64,000 nt of DNA from Sulfolobaceae archaeon (lineage in GTDB: Archaea; Thermoproteota; Thermoprotei_A; Sulfolobales; Sulfolobaceae): positions 62,001 to 126,000 of the forward strand of contig JAPNVD010000003.1 of NCBI GenBank assembly GCA_026627305.1, given 5' to 3'. Under the pieces are notes generated by a model that did not search any database, was not told where the DNA came from, and saw nothing but the letters and a program-made list of their open reading frames with translations. This document shows positions 38,297-51,803 of this stretch, in pieces. The translations under genes and the position numbers were made by a program. The first letter of the stretch is position 1. Each line of letters begins with the position of its first letter.

Positions 38297-38578
38297 GTGA
38301 CGCTTAGAAAAATTGTTTTAGACGTTTTAAAACCCATTAAGGGAACATCAATAATAGATATAGCGGAAAGGATATCATCATTAGAAGGTGTTGACGGTGT
38401 AAATATTTATGTCACTGATATGGACGTAGAAACTATGGGTTTGATGGTGACAATAGAAGGTTCAAGCATAGATTTCAAGAAAGTGAAAGACATCTTAGAA
38501 GAAGAAGGGTGTGCAATTCATAGTATAGATGAGGTGAGTAGTGGTAACAAGATAATAGAAGGTGCTAAAAGGAAATGA
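38297..38578 (+). CDS. DUF211 family protein
   Basis: 93 aa, GTG start. [19 protein letters not shown] and [22 protein letters not shown] match the archaeal DUF211 family, a small ferredoxin-like fold of unknown function. The stop overlaps the start of the thiolation enzyme (ATGA), so the two genes are translationally coupled. Confidence 0.85.
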   Translation: MTLRKIVLDVLKPIKGTSIIDIAERISSLEGVDGVNIYVTDMDVETMGLMVTIEGSSIDFKKVKDILEEEGCAIHSIDEVSSGNKIIEGAKRK

Positions 38579-39552
38579 TATGTGATGTTTGTCGATTGAG
38601 AGAAGCTGAAATATATCAGCCGCATACAGGTAGAAAGTTATGTAGAGAATGCTTTATTCAAGATATAAGGGATAGGGTTAAACAAGAAGCAGAAAAGATT
38701 GGTTTAAGTAGAGCCAGAAAGATATTGCTAGCAGTATCGGGCGGTAAGGATAGTTTTACATTAGCTGACACTTTAGCGTCTTTTATGGATCATAATAGAC
38801 TTATTGCGATGAATATAGTCGAGGGAATTCATGGGTATAATAGAGCAGAGCAGGTTCAGGAGTTAAAGAGATTTCTCAACGAATTGGGTATAGAACTTAT
38901 CGAAACCTCTTTTGCTGAGAAAGAAGGGGCTACATTGGATGAAATGGTAAATAGGTCTAGGGCTACTGGATTAAACGTTTCTGCATGTACCTTTTGTGGA
39001 GGATTTAGAAGGAAAATAATAAACCAGGTTGCAAGAGATGTGAATGCAGATCTGGTAGCTACAGGCCATAATTTAGATGATGAAGCTCAGACTATTATAA
39101 TAAACTTAATCAGGGGTGACTTGATAAGGCTAATAAGGTTTGGAGATGTTCCAATTAAGCTAAGCAATAGGTTTGTGCTAAGAGTTAAACCCTTAAGGAA
39201 GATATACGAATGGGAGACCACGATGTATGCCTATTATAAGGGATACTCATTTCAAGAAGTTGAATGCCCTTATATATCACAAAGGCCAACTTTGAGGGCT
39301 AAAGTTAGGGATTTATTATATATGGTGGAAGCTGTTAGACCTGGTTCTTTATTGAAGCTTGTTGAAGAGTTTGATAAGATTGCAGAAGATTACAGGAGGA
39401 TGTTTGTGGCTAGCATTGGTGAAAAAGAATTACCAACCTGCAAGATATGTGGAGAGCCAACAAGTTATGGAAGAGAAATCTGTAAGAATTGTGAGCTTTT
39501 GATAAAAATAGGCTTACTTAAATATGATCAGAAATACTTACCTATATCGTAA
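38575..39552 (+). CDS. tRNA 2-thiolation enzyme (TtuA/NcsA family)
   Basis: 325 aa. CDVC and CREC form an N-terminal zinc finger, SGGKDS (about 57-62) is the ATP pyrophosphatase loop, CTFCGG (about 139) and a later Cys ligate the catalytic Fe-S cluster, and a second zinc finger (CKIC...CKNC) closes the protein. These enzymes adenylate and thiolate tRNA U54 or U34; which one cannot be told by eye. It overlaps the convergent cobalamin gene by 25 bp. Confidence 0.85.
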   Translation: MICDVCRLREAEIYQPHTGRKLCRECFIQDIRDRVKQEAEKIGLSRARKILLAVSGGKDSFTLADTLASFMDHNRLIAMNIVEGIHGYNRAEQVQELKRFLNELGIELIETSFAEKEGATLDEMVNRSRATGLNVSACTFCGGFRRKIINQVARDVNADLVATGHNLDDEAQTIIINLIRGDLIRLIRFGDVPIKLSNRFVLRVKPLRKIYEWETTMYAYYKGYSFQEVECPYISQRPTLRAKVRDLLYMVEAVRPGSLLKLVEEFDKIAEDYRRMFVASIGEKELPTCKICGEPTSYGREICKNCELLIKIGLLKYDQKYLPIS

Positions 39553-40061
39553 ACGCTTTCCTCAATTCCCTTTCTCTTATTTGCAACTGCAGCCATTGCA
39601 AATAACAATGATGATAATCTATTTAAGTAAATTATCATGGTCTTGTCTATTTCCATTTCCTTTGATAATCTTATTAAGGAGCGTTCTGCCCTTCTACTAA
39701 TGCTTCTGACTATATGGAGGAGAGTAGCTTCCTCAGAACCCCTTGGTATTACGAAGAGTTTTATTGGTCCCGATTCTTTCCTGTATGTCACAGTCCTCTC
39801 TTCCAGCCATTTAACATTAGTCATATCTATCTTTCTTCTGGGAGATTTTGATGTTATTTCCTCTCCGATTACGAATAAGTCTTCTTGAACTTTCATGAGG
39901 TCTTTTTTAATATCATCCCATTGTATCTTATTTAACGCGTAACCTATAAAGGAATTAACTTCATCTATTGTTCCAAAGAAGTTTACTAATTCAGAATCCT
40001 TGCTAACCATCTCGCCATTCTTTCCTTCAGTATATCCGCTATCCCCCTTTTTAGTGAACAT
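39528..40061 (-). CDS. Cob(I)alamin adenosyltransferase (PduO type)
   Basis: 177 aa. [10 protein letters not shown] is the ATP-binding N-terminus, [12 protein letters not shown] follows, and RRAERSLI plus [13 protein letters not shown] form the C-terminal signature. The enzyme makes adenosylcobalamin, used for example by methylmalonyl-CoA mutase of the 3-hydroxypropionate/4-hydroxybutyrate cycle. It is divergent from leuS across a 48-bp gap. Confidence 0.9.
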   Translation of the reverse strand: MFTKKGDSGYTEGKNGEMVSKDSELVNFFGTIDEVNSFIGYALNKIQWDDIKKDLMKVQEDLFVIGEEITSKSPRRKIDMTNVKWLEERTVTYRKESGPIKLFVIPRGSEEATLLHIVRSISRRAERSLIRLSKEMEIDKTMIIYLNRLSSLLFAMAAVANKRKGIEESVYDIGKYF

Positions 40062-40109
40062 TAAAGAATTTTAACCATGCTTAAATATAAGGGTTTCTGG
40101 TGATAGTAG

Positions 40110-42965
40110 ATTTCTAGCATCGAAAGCTTCATTGCATTACTAAATCAGATAGCTAGTAAATGGCAGAAGGAATGGAACGAGAAGAAGGTTTATGAGAGTG
40201 ATCCTGACTTTAGTAGGAAAAAGTTTTATTCAACAATAGCATTTCCCTATCCTAACAGCCCATTCCATTTAGGCCATGGAAGGACGTATGTTACAGGAGA
40301 TATATTATCTAGATACATGAGGATGAAAGGATATAATACATTACTACCTATGGGTTTTCACTATACGGGAACACCAATTATAGCGATGGCTGATCAGGTG
40401 CAGAAGGGAGATAAGGAATTAATTAGCATCTTTAAGGACATTTACGAGATACCCTCAGATGTAATACCTAAGCTTTCAGATCCATTATTCATGGCAAACT
40501 ATTTCAAGGAAGAGATAAAACAGGCAATGAAGGAATTAGGACTAGCGATAGATTGGAGGAGAGAATTTACAACTATTGATCCAGAATTCTCCAGCTTTAT
40601 TGTGTGGCAGTTTACAAAACTTCAGGAAAAGGGATATATAGTGAGAGGTACCCATCCTGTAGGTTGGTGTCCAGTACATAACATACCCGTAGGTAGTCAT
40701 GATACTATAGGTGATATGGAACCTGATATAGACGAATATGTAATTATCTACTTCAATTCAGAGCTAGGCATATTCCCTGCTGCCACATTAAGACCTGAAA
40801 CTATATTTGGAGCTGTTGCTATATGGGTTAATCCTTCGATAAATTATGTAATAGCCGAAGTTGATGGTATTAAGATGGTACTAGCTGAGAGAGGAGCTTT
40901 AAAGCTAACATTCCAAAGGGATAATGTAAAAGTATTAGAAAAGATAAAGGGCTCTCATTTAGTAGGTAAGACTGTAATAAATCCGATAACAGGTAAAGAA
41001 ATACCAGTGCTAGGGGCATCGTTCGTAGATGAGGATACTGCGACAGGGGTGGTAATGAGTGTCCCTGCTCATGCGCCTTTCGATTATTATTACCTTAGGA
41101 AGGTTAAAGAGGATCTCCCTGTAATACCTGTGATAAAGTTAGAGGGTTATGGAGAAGCTCCAGCAAAAGAGATCGTTGATACTAATAAGCCTAAAAACGA
41201 TGAGGATCTAAAGAAACTAACTGAGATAATATATAGACAAGAGTTCTTGAAAGGCGTTATGAGAGATGATATAATTAGCAGAGTTAAGCCAGAATATGTT
41301 GAAGCGTTAAAGACTATCGTTGGTAAGAAAGTTCCTGAAGCTAGAGAGATGATAACTAAATTCCTCATAGAGAATAATTTAGGTTCAAAGATGTATGAAG
41401 TCATGAATAGGCCCATATATTGTAGATGTGGTAATGAAATAGTTGTAAAGATCTTAAAGGATCAGTGGTTTTTAGACTATGGAAACCCAGAGTGGAAGGA
41501 GAAGGCAAAGAAGCTGTTAAGTAAAATGGCTATAATACCTGAAGATTTTAGAAGAGATTTTGAGTACAGCCTTGAGTGGCTAAATAAGAGAGCGTGCGCA
41601 AGGACCAGGGGTCTAGGTACTCCTTTACCTTGGGATAAGAAATGGGTCATAGAAAGCCTTAGCGATTCAACAATTTACATGACATATTATACAGTTTCTC
41701 ATAAGATAAAGAAATACGGATTAAAACCCTCACAACTTACTTACGAATTCTGGGACTATGTAATCTTGGGTAACGGTGATGCGAACAAAGTGTCGAAAGA
41801 GACAAACATTCCTGTAGAGATCCTAGAGGACTTAAGGAAGGAATTCCTATATTGGTATCCTCTGGATATGAGGCATAGTGGTAAAGATCTAATACCTAAT
41901 CATTTGAGCTTCTTCATATTTAACCACGCAGCTATATTCCCAGAGGAGTTATGGCCTAGAGGAATAGCGATAAACGGCTTCGTTTTGTACGAAGGAAAGA
42001 AGATGAGTAAATCGTTGAGAAACATAGTACCTCTAAGAAAGGCTATAAGGCTATATAGCCCTGACGTAGTTAGGTTAGCTTTAACAACAAATGCTGATAT
42101 GAATTCAGATGTCAACTTCAGTGATTCTTATGCTAAGTCTTTAGCAGAGATCTTAAAGAAATTCTATGATTTATCACAAAGTTTAGATAAATATAAAGGA
42201 ACTCAGATTGGATTTGCTGAGAAATGGCTTATAACTGTTCTGAACATGTATATTAGAGATATTACTTCCCATATGGATAAGTTAGAGCTTAGAGATGCAG
42301 GAAATAAGCTAATTTATGGCTTCGACTCTGCAATTGCTGAGTATTTTGATATGGTTAAAGCTAATAACTTAGAACCAAACGGTGATGTTCTCAGAAGAGT
42401 CTTAACAGCTTGGGCTAAGATGATACAACCATTTGCACCGCACATTGCAGAGGAGATATGGCATATTCTTGGGAATTCTACATTAGTTGTAAATGAAAAG
42501 TGGCCTAATTATGCTGAGGAGGAAATAGATAACTACGTATACCTGGTTCACGAGTATTACAACAGTCTAATTGAAGATATTAGGAACATCATGAACGTGT
42601 ATAAAGACAAAGTAAATGAAATTCACATATATGTAGCAGATTCAGGTCAACTTTCACTATTAAAGGAAGCTCTAATATATCTCTCAGAAGGTAAATCTCT
42701 TAAGCAGTTCATGCAAGATAAGAGGCCTAAGGATGCGAAACTGTATCAAAAGTTATTCAATTATGCCACATCTTTAAATGGAGACCTGAGGAAGTTAATT
42801 CTTAACTACAATATAGACGAGTATTCTGTACTAAACGAGAATTTAAACTATCTAAAATACAAGCTCAACGTTAAGGAGATACAAATCCATAGATATGAAG
42901 ATCTTGATAAGAATAAATACAAGAAAGACTCATTGCCACTCAAGCCTGCAATAATATTAGGGTAA
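40110..42965 (+). CDS. leuS: Leucyl-tRNA synthetase with non-NTG (ATT) start
   Basis: About 951 aa. [19 protein letters not shown] (HIGH) is encoded near 40260-40316, but the first in-frame ATG is 40317 and no GTG, TTG or CTG occurs between it and the stop at 40107-40109. The conserved N-terminus ([14 protein letters not shown]) therefore needs an ATT, ATC or ATA start. ATT 40110 has GGTGAT at 40099-40104, 5 nt away, as in tfs. KMSKS ([12 protein letters not shown]) and the editing-domain [14 protein letters not shown] are intact. A TTAAATATAA box at 40081-40090 is the promoter candidate. Confidence 0.88.
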   Translation: MSSIESFIALLNQIASKWQKEWNEKKVYESDPDFSRKKFYSTIAFPYPNSPFHLGHGRTYVTGDILSRYMRMKGYNTLLPMGFHYTGTPIIAMADQVQKGDKELISIFKDIYEIPSDVIPKLSDPLFMANYFKEEIKQAMKELGLAIDWRREFTTIDPEFSSFIVWQFTKLQEKGYIVRGTHPVGWCPVHNIPVGSHDTIGDMEPDIDEYVIIYFNSELGIFPAATLRPETIFGAVAIWVNPSINYVIAEVDGIKMVLAERGALKLTFQRDNVKVLEKIKGSHLVGKTVINPITGKEIPVLGASFVDEDTATGVVMSVPAHAPFDYYYLRKVKEDLPVIPVIKLEGYGEAPAKEIVDTNKPKNDEDLKKLTEIIYRQEFLKGVMRDDIISRVKPEYVEALKTIVGKKVPEAREMITKFLIENNLGSKMYEVMNRPIYCRCGNEIVVKILKDQWFLDYGNPEWKEKAKKLLSKMAIIPEDFRRDFEYSLEWLNKRACARTRGLGTPLPWDKKWVIESLSDSTIYMTYYTVSHKIKKYGLKPSQLTYEFWDYVILGNGDANKVSKETNIPVEILEDLRKEFLYWYPLDMRHSGKDLIPNHLSFFIFNHAAIFPEELWPRGIAINGFVLYEGKKMSKSLRNIVPLRKAIRLYSPDVVRLALTTNADMNSDVNFSDSYAKSLAEILKKFYDLSQSLDKYKGTQIGFAEKWLITVLNMYIRDITSHMDKLELRDAGNKLIYGFDSAIAEYFDMVKANNLEPNGDVLRRVLTAWAKMIQPFAPHIAEEIWHILGNSTLVVNEKWPNYAEEEIDNYVYLVHEYYNSLIEDIRNIMNVYKDKVNEIHIYVADSGQLSLLKEALIYLSEGKSLKQFMQDKRPKDAKLYQKLFNYATSLNGDLRKLILNYNIDEYSVLNENLNYLKYKLNVKEIQIHRYEDLDKNKYKKDSLPLKPAIILG

Positions 42966-43061
42966 TATTAAAATTTTTCTTATTGTTATATCTAAATATT
43001 GTATTTTATAAAACATAATATGCGAGAGGTTAATAAACTATAAACGCAGTTAATAATATTG

Positions 43062-43475
43062 ATGAGTACTCAGAATACTGTCAATAAAGAGGAATGGAAA
43101 AAGAAGATATTGGAAGCATTAACACAGGTTTATGATCCTGAAATACCCGTAGATATTGTTAACTTAGGATTAATATACGATCTAAAGATATCCGATGACG
43201 GAGACGTTTATATAAGGATGGGCTTAACAGCACCTGGATGCCCAGTAATTGATGATTTGATTTATACTGTAGAAGTTGCTACTAAAGAAGCAGTTCCTGC
43301 TAAGAATGTTCAAATTGATATAGATTTAGATACTCAATGGACGCCATTCAAGATGACAAAAGAAGGTAGAGAGAAGTTTAAGCAAATATACGGTTATGAT
43401 ATTGTAGAGTTCTGGATACAGAATTATGGCTTACCTCCAGAAGAGGCACAGCAACAAGATCAGCAAAAACAATAA
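43062..43475 (+). CDS. MIP18/DUF59-family Fe-S assembly factor
   Basis: 137 aa from ATG 43062 (TTG 43059 is directly before). LTQVYDPEIPVDIVNLGLIYDL and GLTAPGCPVIDDL, with the conserved Cys, define the MIP18/SufT-type domain, linked to Fe-S protein maturation. The C-terminal half (KEGREKFKQIYGYD) and a Gln-rich tail extend beyond the core domain. It stands alone between leuS and serS. Confidence 0.85.
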   Translation: MSTQNTVNKEEWKKKILEALTQVYDPEIPVDIVNLGLIYDLKISDDGDVYIRMGLTAPGCPVIDDLIYTVEVATKEAVPAKNVQIDIDLDTQWTPFKMTKEGREKFKQIYGYDIVEFWIQNYGLPPEEAQQQDQQKQ

Positions 43476-43508
43476 ATAAATCTCAGCGTTTTTAATTTTA
43501 GAGTTTAA

Positions 43509-44877
<1,369 letters not shown>

Positions 44878-44888
<11 letters not shown>

Positions 44889-46383
44889 GATACTGCTCTA
44901 AATGTGCTTCTATCTCTTTCATCTTTTTCTTAGCTGCTCTTAAGAACAGCTTTAATGCTAGTCTGACTGGATAGTAAATAGGACTTTTCATATAAAATCT
45001 GTCTATTATATCTTCAGCCCAATATACATCATGCCAGAACACTCTCCTATAGAGCTCTATATGAGCCTCTTTGAGCTTCACTTGAGTGAACCAGTCCTTA
45101 TTCTTGAAGTATCCCATGGGCACGAAGAACATAGGCACTAAGATGCTTCTATAAGGTCTCAAATTATCTACTAACTCTATTGTTTTATATACATCATCTT
45201 CTGTTTCATCTGGTAAACCAACTATCATTGTTCCAGCAGGTATTATGTGATGCTCATGCATTATCTTAAATGCCTCTTCTACGGTCTCAGGATATTCATC
45301 AATCTTATAAGGTGAGGATTTAGCGGGCATTATCTCTCTAGCTAATCTAGGAGACCCTGTTTCAATACCTACTTCAACACCCAAGTACTTTTGTTCATCA
45401 TCGAAAATTATTTCTGAGATCTTAGATATTGCACCATACTTTTCTTCAGCATATCTAACAGCTGCTAAGCTAGCGTGACTCCAGGCTATTGTTTTATAAT
45501 ACTTTTTCACTAACGTATGCAATTTGATCAACGGTTCTGGTCTTGGTAATACTCCTATAGCACCATATAGTGGGATATCCTCACTATGGATAACTCCATG
45601 TCTTATTCCAGCCCTAACGTTAACCTGTAACTCCTTCTCTATCTTATCTAGGGGATAATACCTTAATGATCTTAGAGTTACAGAGCAGAACTTACAATGT
45701 CTAGGGCATCCTCTCATTACTTCTATTAGACCATTTACGCTTCCACCCTTAATTATTGGGATTTCATCTACACTAGGCGTATCATCATCACTTACATAAA
45801 CATATTTTGGAAGTTCCTCTCCATCGAGTATCTTCTGAGCTAAATCTACAACCACCTTCTCTCCTTCACCATCAACTAGCGTATCGACACCTACCTTCTC
45901 TAACATATCTTCCCTCCATAGCCACTGCCATGTAGAAGGTCCTCCTGCTAATATCTTTAGACCCTTTGCTTTCGCCTGTGCTATAGCTGGGCTAGTTATG
46001 AACTTCATGAAGCTTTTATAGTTAATTGGTTCCTTTTTTGTTATACCCCACCAGGTTGAGGATGGAGGTCCAAAGGCAAAATAATCGTGATGAGATACGA
46101 AAAGTGCTTTAGCTGTTGGTAAATATCTATCAATGTAATCAGGATCAATTATTGCCGCTTTGAATCCAGCATCGATTAGTGCTGCTTCTACTTTTCTTAA
46201 CCCATAAGGAGCCTGAACTGGTCTTCCGTACTCATCAACTTCCATTTTAGGGCATGCTAACCATTTCCAAACTGATTCTGGTATGCCTACTGCTGGCCCT
46301 GTTGCTAGGAATCCTAGGAATTCCTTCCCATGGTGATTTGTCATCATACATCTGTCAGTGCTTAACACAAAGTCTAATTGCAT
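44878..46383 (-). CDS. B12-binding-domain-type radical SAM protein
   Basis: 501 aa. The N-terminal part (about 1-190) resembles a cobalamin-binding Rossmann domain ([40 protein letters not shown]). The radical SAM motif CxxxCxxC is [12 protein letters not shown] near residue 230. A C-terminal helical region follows. Related proteins are methylases or methylthiotransferases, but the substrate is not evident. Confidence 0.85.
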
Positions 46384-46444
46384 CTAATATCACCTTTATA
46401 TTTATTTTTACAAACTAATAATAATGTCTTGTTTAAAAAGATTG

Positions 46445-46684
46445 TTACAAAACTTTTAGAATCATATTAATAGCTTTCTTAATATCCGGAGGCAGTTCAT
46501 CTCTTTTCAGTTCTTTAGCATCTTTCGTATCTACCTCCCATTTATTTCCATCGGGTAATTGATAGGAAGAAACGGTTGTGAAGACCAAATACCTTTTACC
46601 ATTAGCGTCTTTTACGTCTTCTACTAAGACCTTTTTATTTTCTATCTCTATAACATATTTTCCACTAACGTTAGATACTTTCAT
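46445..46684 (-). CDS. Small unknown protein
   Basis: 79 aa, beta-rich at the N-terminus (KVSNVSGKYVIEIENKKVLV; RYLVFTTVSSYQL) with a C-terminal helix (ELPPDIKKAINMILKVL). No cysteines and no recognisable motif. It sits downstream of a candidate C/D sRNA on the same strand. Confidence 0.6.
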   Translation of the reverse strand: MKVSNVSGKYVIEIENKKVLVEDVKDANGKRYLVFTTVSSYQLPDGNKWEVDTKDAKELKRDELPPDIKKAINMILKVL

Positions 46685-46776
46685 AACGATTCTCGCATTA
46701 ATATTTCTGAAAACCCCAATTAAATTTTGGGGTTCTTCACTGCTCTGCGATCACCTCATTAATCATCTAATCATCT

Positions 46777-47954
<1,178 letters not shown>

Positions 47955-47985
47955 GTTCTTATTGCTTTAGATGCTATCATAATCT

Positions 47986-49332
47986 ATGCATTATGAGGAG
48001 TTATTAAGAAAAGCTGAGGATAGAGGGGCTGACTTTGCTGACCTAAGGGAGTTTAAAGTAAAGACGCTGAGGATTTCAGTTACTGAAGAAACTTCTCAAG
48101 TTACCACCAATGGTATTGATCATGGGTATTCCTTTAGGATTGTCTATAAAAATAATATGGGTTACTCATCATCGACAAAGCTGGATGAATATCTTTTAGA
48201 TAGTGCCTTTTCAAACATAAAAGAAGAGGGGAAAATAAAGATAGTTCTGCTACCTAAGAAACACGATGAGGTTATAATCGAGCCTAAAGTATTAACTTCT
48301 AAATCTATTAGCGAGAAGGTTAAAGAGTTAGAAAAGATCAGGAATGATCTAAAGAGCTTCAGCTCCGTTAAATCCATATCAATACGATATTATGAAGACT
48401 ACATAGAAAAATTGTATTATAGCACAGAGGATAGGGTAATCCATATAAAATATCCAGTGTCAGGAGTTTCGATAACAGTTACGTCAGTTGATAAGGACGG
48501 AAACCTAGTTTCAGCGTCTATAAGTAAGAGCACTTATAAAGATTATGTCCTAGAGACCTTTGATCCTAATGAAATAACAAAGGAAGCAATAGAAAGATTA
48601 GAGAATCAGATAAGGGGCGTTCTCCCAAAAGCAGGTGTTTTCACTGTGGTTCTTGCTCCAGAAGTTGTGGGAGTGTTTACTCATGAAGCTCTAGGTCATT
48701 TAGCGGAGGCAGATCTGGCGATAACAGGTATATTATTGGGATTAAAGGGGAAGAAAATAGCAAGTGAGGAAGTCAATGTTGTCGATTCGCCTATAGTAGA
48801 TTCTACTGAAGGTATTGGATACACTCCTTATGATGATGAAGGTGTTGAAGGTAAAGAGGTAAAGATCATAGATAAAGGCGTTGTAAACGATGTTCTAACG
48901 GATAGATTTTACTCTGCTTATCTAGGTAAGAATCCTACAGGTAACGGGAGAGCTGAAGATTTCAGAAGTAAGGTGCTAGTTAGGATGAGAAATACATACA
49001 TGTTGCCTGGATCTCATAAGCTTGAAGAACTATTTGAGGGGATAAAGGAAGGCTACTTTATGAAATCCGTGTACGGCGGTCAAACTGGTTCCGATGGGTC
49101 TTTTCAGTTCGGTATTCAAGAAGGATATTATATTAGAAATGGAGAGATAAGCGAGCCTATAAAGTCAACAGGCATTTCAGGATATACTATAGAAACTTTA
49201 GGGCAAATAACAATGGTGTCTAAAAATCTAGAAATTTCCTCAGGTTTCTGTGGTAAATCAGGGCAATTAATTCCAGTAGGTTCAGGTGGTCCTTATATAA
49301 GGGTTGAGAAGATGAAGGTGGGAGGTACATGA
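47986..49332 (+). CDS. tldD: TldD-family metalloprotease
   Basis: 448 aa. The zinc motif is THEALGHLAEADL (HExxxH) near residue 229, in the C-terminal catalytic half. SGGPYIRVEKMKVGGT at the end is typical. TldD works with TldE as a heterodimeric peptidase on unfolded or short peptides. Its stop overlaps the start of the partner gene (ATGA). Confidence 0.92.
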   Translation: MHYEELLRKAEDRGADFADLREFKVKTLRISVTEETSQVTTNGIDHGYSFRIVYKNNMGYSSSTKLDEYLLDSAFSNIKEEGKIKIVLLPKKHDEVIIEPKVLTSKSISEKVKELEKIRNDLKSFSSVKSISIRYYEDYIEKLYYSTEDRVIHIKYPVSGVSITVTSVDKDGNLVSASISKSTYKDYVLETFDPNEITKEAIERLENQIRGVLPKAGVFTVVLAPEVVGVFTHEALGHLAEADLAITGILLGLKGKKIASEEVNVVDSPIVDSTEGIGYTPYDDEGVEGKEVKIIDKGVVNDVLTDRFYSAYLGKNPTGNGRAEDFRSKVLVRMRNTYMLPGSHKLEELFEGIKEGYFMKSVYGGQTGSDGSFQFGIQEGYYIRNGEISEPIKSTGISGYTIETLGQITMVSKNLEISSGFCGKSGQLIPVGSGGPYIRVEKMKVGGT

Positions 49333-50630
49333 GTGGGATAGATATCTACAATATACTTGATAGGGCAAAGAATTTGGGCTATTCTGCTGAGATATATTAC
49401 ATTAAATTAAAAGAGAAAGACATTGAAGAAGATGTTCAGATATCTAGGAAAAGTTCTTATGAAGAGGGTTACGGGCTAAGGATTGTCAAAGATTGTAAGC
49501 TGGGATTTTCTTATTCTAACACTTTATCTTACGATCTTCTTGACAACGCGATAGAAGTCTATAAATCTGTCGAAGAGAAAGATTGCAACTACCAAATACC
49601 TAGCCCAGAAGGCGGTGTAAATTTTCTAAAGGAAATTCATTTACTTGAATTTAACGAAATAACTGAAAAAATAGAGGAATTTTATTCTCAAATAAAGGCT
49701 TATAAGAATGAGCTTTCCTCCTCTGACGTGAATATCACGTATTATAACGTTTCTGGATTTGAAGTTCAAATAGGTGTTGCCAACACTGAGGGTATAGATA
49801 TAAATGAGCTTAAGAGTGGAATATCCTTATCGCTAATGGCAAACTCAAAAATTAAAGAAGGAATTGTTACTCCTGACATTTACGAGTATGACTATACGAC
49901 GAATCCTAGTGAAATTAATTTGGATACATTCGTTAATAAGATTAAAGAGAACGTGAATAGGTTAAAGAAGAGATATACAGACTCTATAGATAGAGGAATC
50001 GATATCATATTTACTCAAAAAGCATTAAACGAATTATTTATGCCTCTCTTCTCTCGTGCAGTATCTGTAGAGAATGTCTTTAGAAATAAGAGTCCTTTTA
50101 GCAAAAATAAAAGAATATCTAATGAAAAGTTAACGGTTATAGATAATCCACGTTATAAATATTCTCTATCTAGTAGATCTTTTGATGCTGAAGGACTACC
50201 AACTCAAGAGACTAAAATACTAGAAAAAGGTGAGTTCACTAATTTCCTGTCTAACACCTATTGGGCTAATAAAGCTAAGGTAAAGAATACTCATTCAGCG
50301 ATTAGGACATACCTTACACTGCCTACGATTTCAACTACTACAGTAGAGTTAAAAATGAAAGATATGGAGGATCCATTCTATGATAAAGTTCTAGTGGTAG
50401 ATGAAGTTCAAGGGGTCAACACTGCCAATTTCGATACTGGTGATTTTTCAGTTAATGTCTCCTTAGGATGGCTTTATCATAGAAAAGAGGAATTCGGAAT
50501 CTATAATATGGTATTAAGTGGTAATATTATCGATATACTTAACGGTATAACTGTAATGGGCAACGACGTTAAAAGGTATGGTAATATTGCGGCTGGGATG
50601 ATTAGAGTTAAGGGTCTGAAGATAGTATAA
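49329..50630 (+). CDS. tldE: TldE/PmbA-family protease partner
   Basis: 433 aa, homologous to the upstream TldD in layout but without the HExxxH zinc site, as expected for TldE. The N-terminal SRKSSYEEGYGLRIVKDCKL and C-terminal DFSVNVSLGWLYHRKEEF are typical of the family. It forms the substrate channel with TldD. Confidence 0.9.
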   Translation: MSGIDIYNILDRAKNLGYSAEIYYIKLKEKDIEEDVQISRKSSYEEGYGLRIVKDCKLGFSYSNTLSYDLLDNAIEVYKSVEEKDCNYQIPSPEGGVNFLKEIHLLEFNEITEKIEEFYSQIKAYKNELSSSDVNITYYNVSGFEVQIGVANTEGIDINELKSGISLSLMANSKIKEGIVTPDIYEYDYTTNPSEINLDTFVNKIKENVNRLKKRYTDSIDRGIDIIFTQKALNELFMPLFSRAVSVENVFRNKSPFSKNKRISNEKLTVIDNPRYKYSLSSRSFDAEGLPTQETKILEKGEFTNFLSNTYWANKAKVKNTHSAIRTYLTLPTISTTTVELKMKDMEDPFYDKVLVVDEVQGVNTANFDTGDFSVNVSLGWLYHRKEEFGIYNMVLSGNIIDILNGITVMGNDVKRYGNIAAGMIRVKGLKIV

Positions 50631-50666
50631 TTTATTTTTATAAATGAGCATATATTTTTAGAGAAT

Positions 50667-51092
50667 ATGTTTTCTCATATACTTCTAGCTTATGATGGTT
50701 CGGAGAACGCTAAACGAGCTATGAACGTTGCAATAGACTTAGCAAAGAGATATAATGCCTTATTAGAAGTGGTGGAAGTGGTTGATACTGCTGCATTAGC
50801 AAGTGTAGGATTTGCACCAATTCCCAGTGAAGTTTTTGATAGCCTATATAAGAAAGCTCAATCTGATGTAAATGAGGTAGTAGAAAAGGCTTCTAAAGAA
50901 AATATAAAAGTGAAAGGTACTGTGTTGGAAGGAGATCCTGCAGGTACTATATTGGATTATGCTAACAAGAACAACGTAGACCTTATAGTTACTGGTAGTA
51001 GAGGTTTATCTACATTAAAGAGACTTTTCTTGGGAAGCGTCTCAACTAGAATTGTGACCGAAGCTAAAATGCCCGTACTCGTAGTTAAATAA
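50667..51092 (+). CDS. Universal stress protein UspA family
   Basis: 141 aa. The N-terminal ILLAYDGSENAKRAMNVA and the ATP-binding motif TGSRGLSTLKRLFLGSVS (G-x2-G-x9-GS) near residues 109-126 identify an ATP-binding UspA. Stand-alone gene. A TATTTTTAG box is about 20 bp upstream of the ATG. Confidence 0.92.
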   Translation: MFSHILLAYDGSENAKRAMNVAIDLAKRYNALLEVVEVVDTAALASVGFAPIPSEVFDSLYKKAQSDVNEVVEKASKENIKVKGTVLEGDPAGTILDYANKNNVDLIVTGSRGLSTLKRLFLGSVSTRIVTEAKMPVLVVK

Positions 51093-51128
51093 GATATTTT
51101 TATTTGTTGGTGTTTCTTTTACTCCTTT

Positions 51129-51803
51129 ATGCAAATAACTGTGTCAGCCGAGTTAAAGTCAATTGGAGTTTTTGTGGTTTACACTGAAGTTTATAACGCT
51201 ACGGTTATTAAATCAGGTGTTGTAGAACTTGATAAAGAGATAGCTAAATTAGAAGAGAAGTATAGAGGTAGGGATCCAGATACACTAAAGGAAGATCCTA
51301 TAGTCAGGGCATATAGGGATTTCTTCTGGAGAGTAGGGATAGATCCTACTAAAGTTAGACCTAGTGGTGAGGCTTTAAGGAGGAGATTATATAGGGGTAA
51401 TAGATTTCCTAGAGTTAATAATGTTGTAGATTCTGGAAATATCGCAAGTGCTGATACATTAGTTCCAATTGGGTTATACGATTTGGATAAGATAAAGGGG
51501 TCTTTAACCATAACAATGAGTAAAGGTGGAGAGATATTTTATGATTTAGGAAAGAAGGATCCTGAAATTTTAGATAAAGGCGTTCCCATTATGATAGATG
51601 AAGAGCCAAAAGTTTTACATATTTATCCACATAGAGATTCGAAGCTTACAGCCATAACCGAGAATACTAAGAATATATTAATTATGGGCGCAGGCGTAAG
51701 TGGAGTTCCTGAGGAGCTTGTAAAGCAGGCTACTATAATGACAGCTGAATATATTGTTAAGTTTGCTAAGGCTACATGGAACGGTGAAGTAAAAGAAGCA
51801 TGA
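51129..51803 (+). CDS. B3/B4 tRNA-binding domain protein
   Basis: 224 aa. It matches the B3/B4 domain also found in the beta subunit of phenylalanyl-tRNA synthetase: FFWRVGIDPTKVRPSGEAL, RRLYRGNRFPRVNNVVD, and ADTLVPIGLYDLD. Stand-alone B3/B4 proteins may edit or bind aminoacyl-tRNA, but the role is not established. It abuts the convergent gene with no gap. Confidence 0.85.
   Translation: MQITVSAELKSIGVFVVYTEVYNATVIKSGVVELDKEIAKLEEKYRGRDPDTLKEDPIVRAYRDFFWRVGIDPTKVRPSGEALRRRLYRGNRFPRVNNVVDSGNIASADTLVPIGLYDLDKIKGSLTITMSKGGEIFYDLGKKDPEILDKGVPIMIDEEPKVLHIYPHRDSKLTAITENTKNILIMGAGVSGVPEELVKQATIMTAEYIVKFAKATWNGEVKEA

Noticed and set aside
40317-42965. LeuRS starting at ATG 40317
   Set aside because: The HIGH motif and about 69 conserved-looking residues lie upstream in frame.
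46740-46776. ATGATTAGATGATTAATGA repeat as a second sRNA or C' box
   Set aside because: No CTGA box follows at guide distance; the simple repeat more likely is AT-rich spacer downstream of the candidate sRNA.
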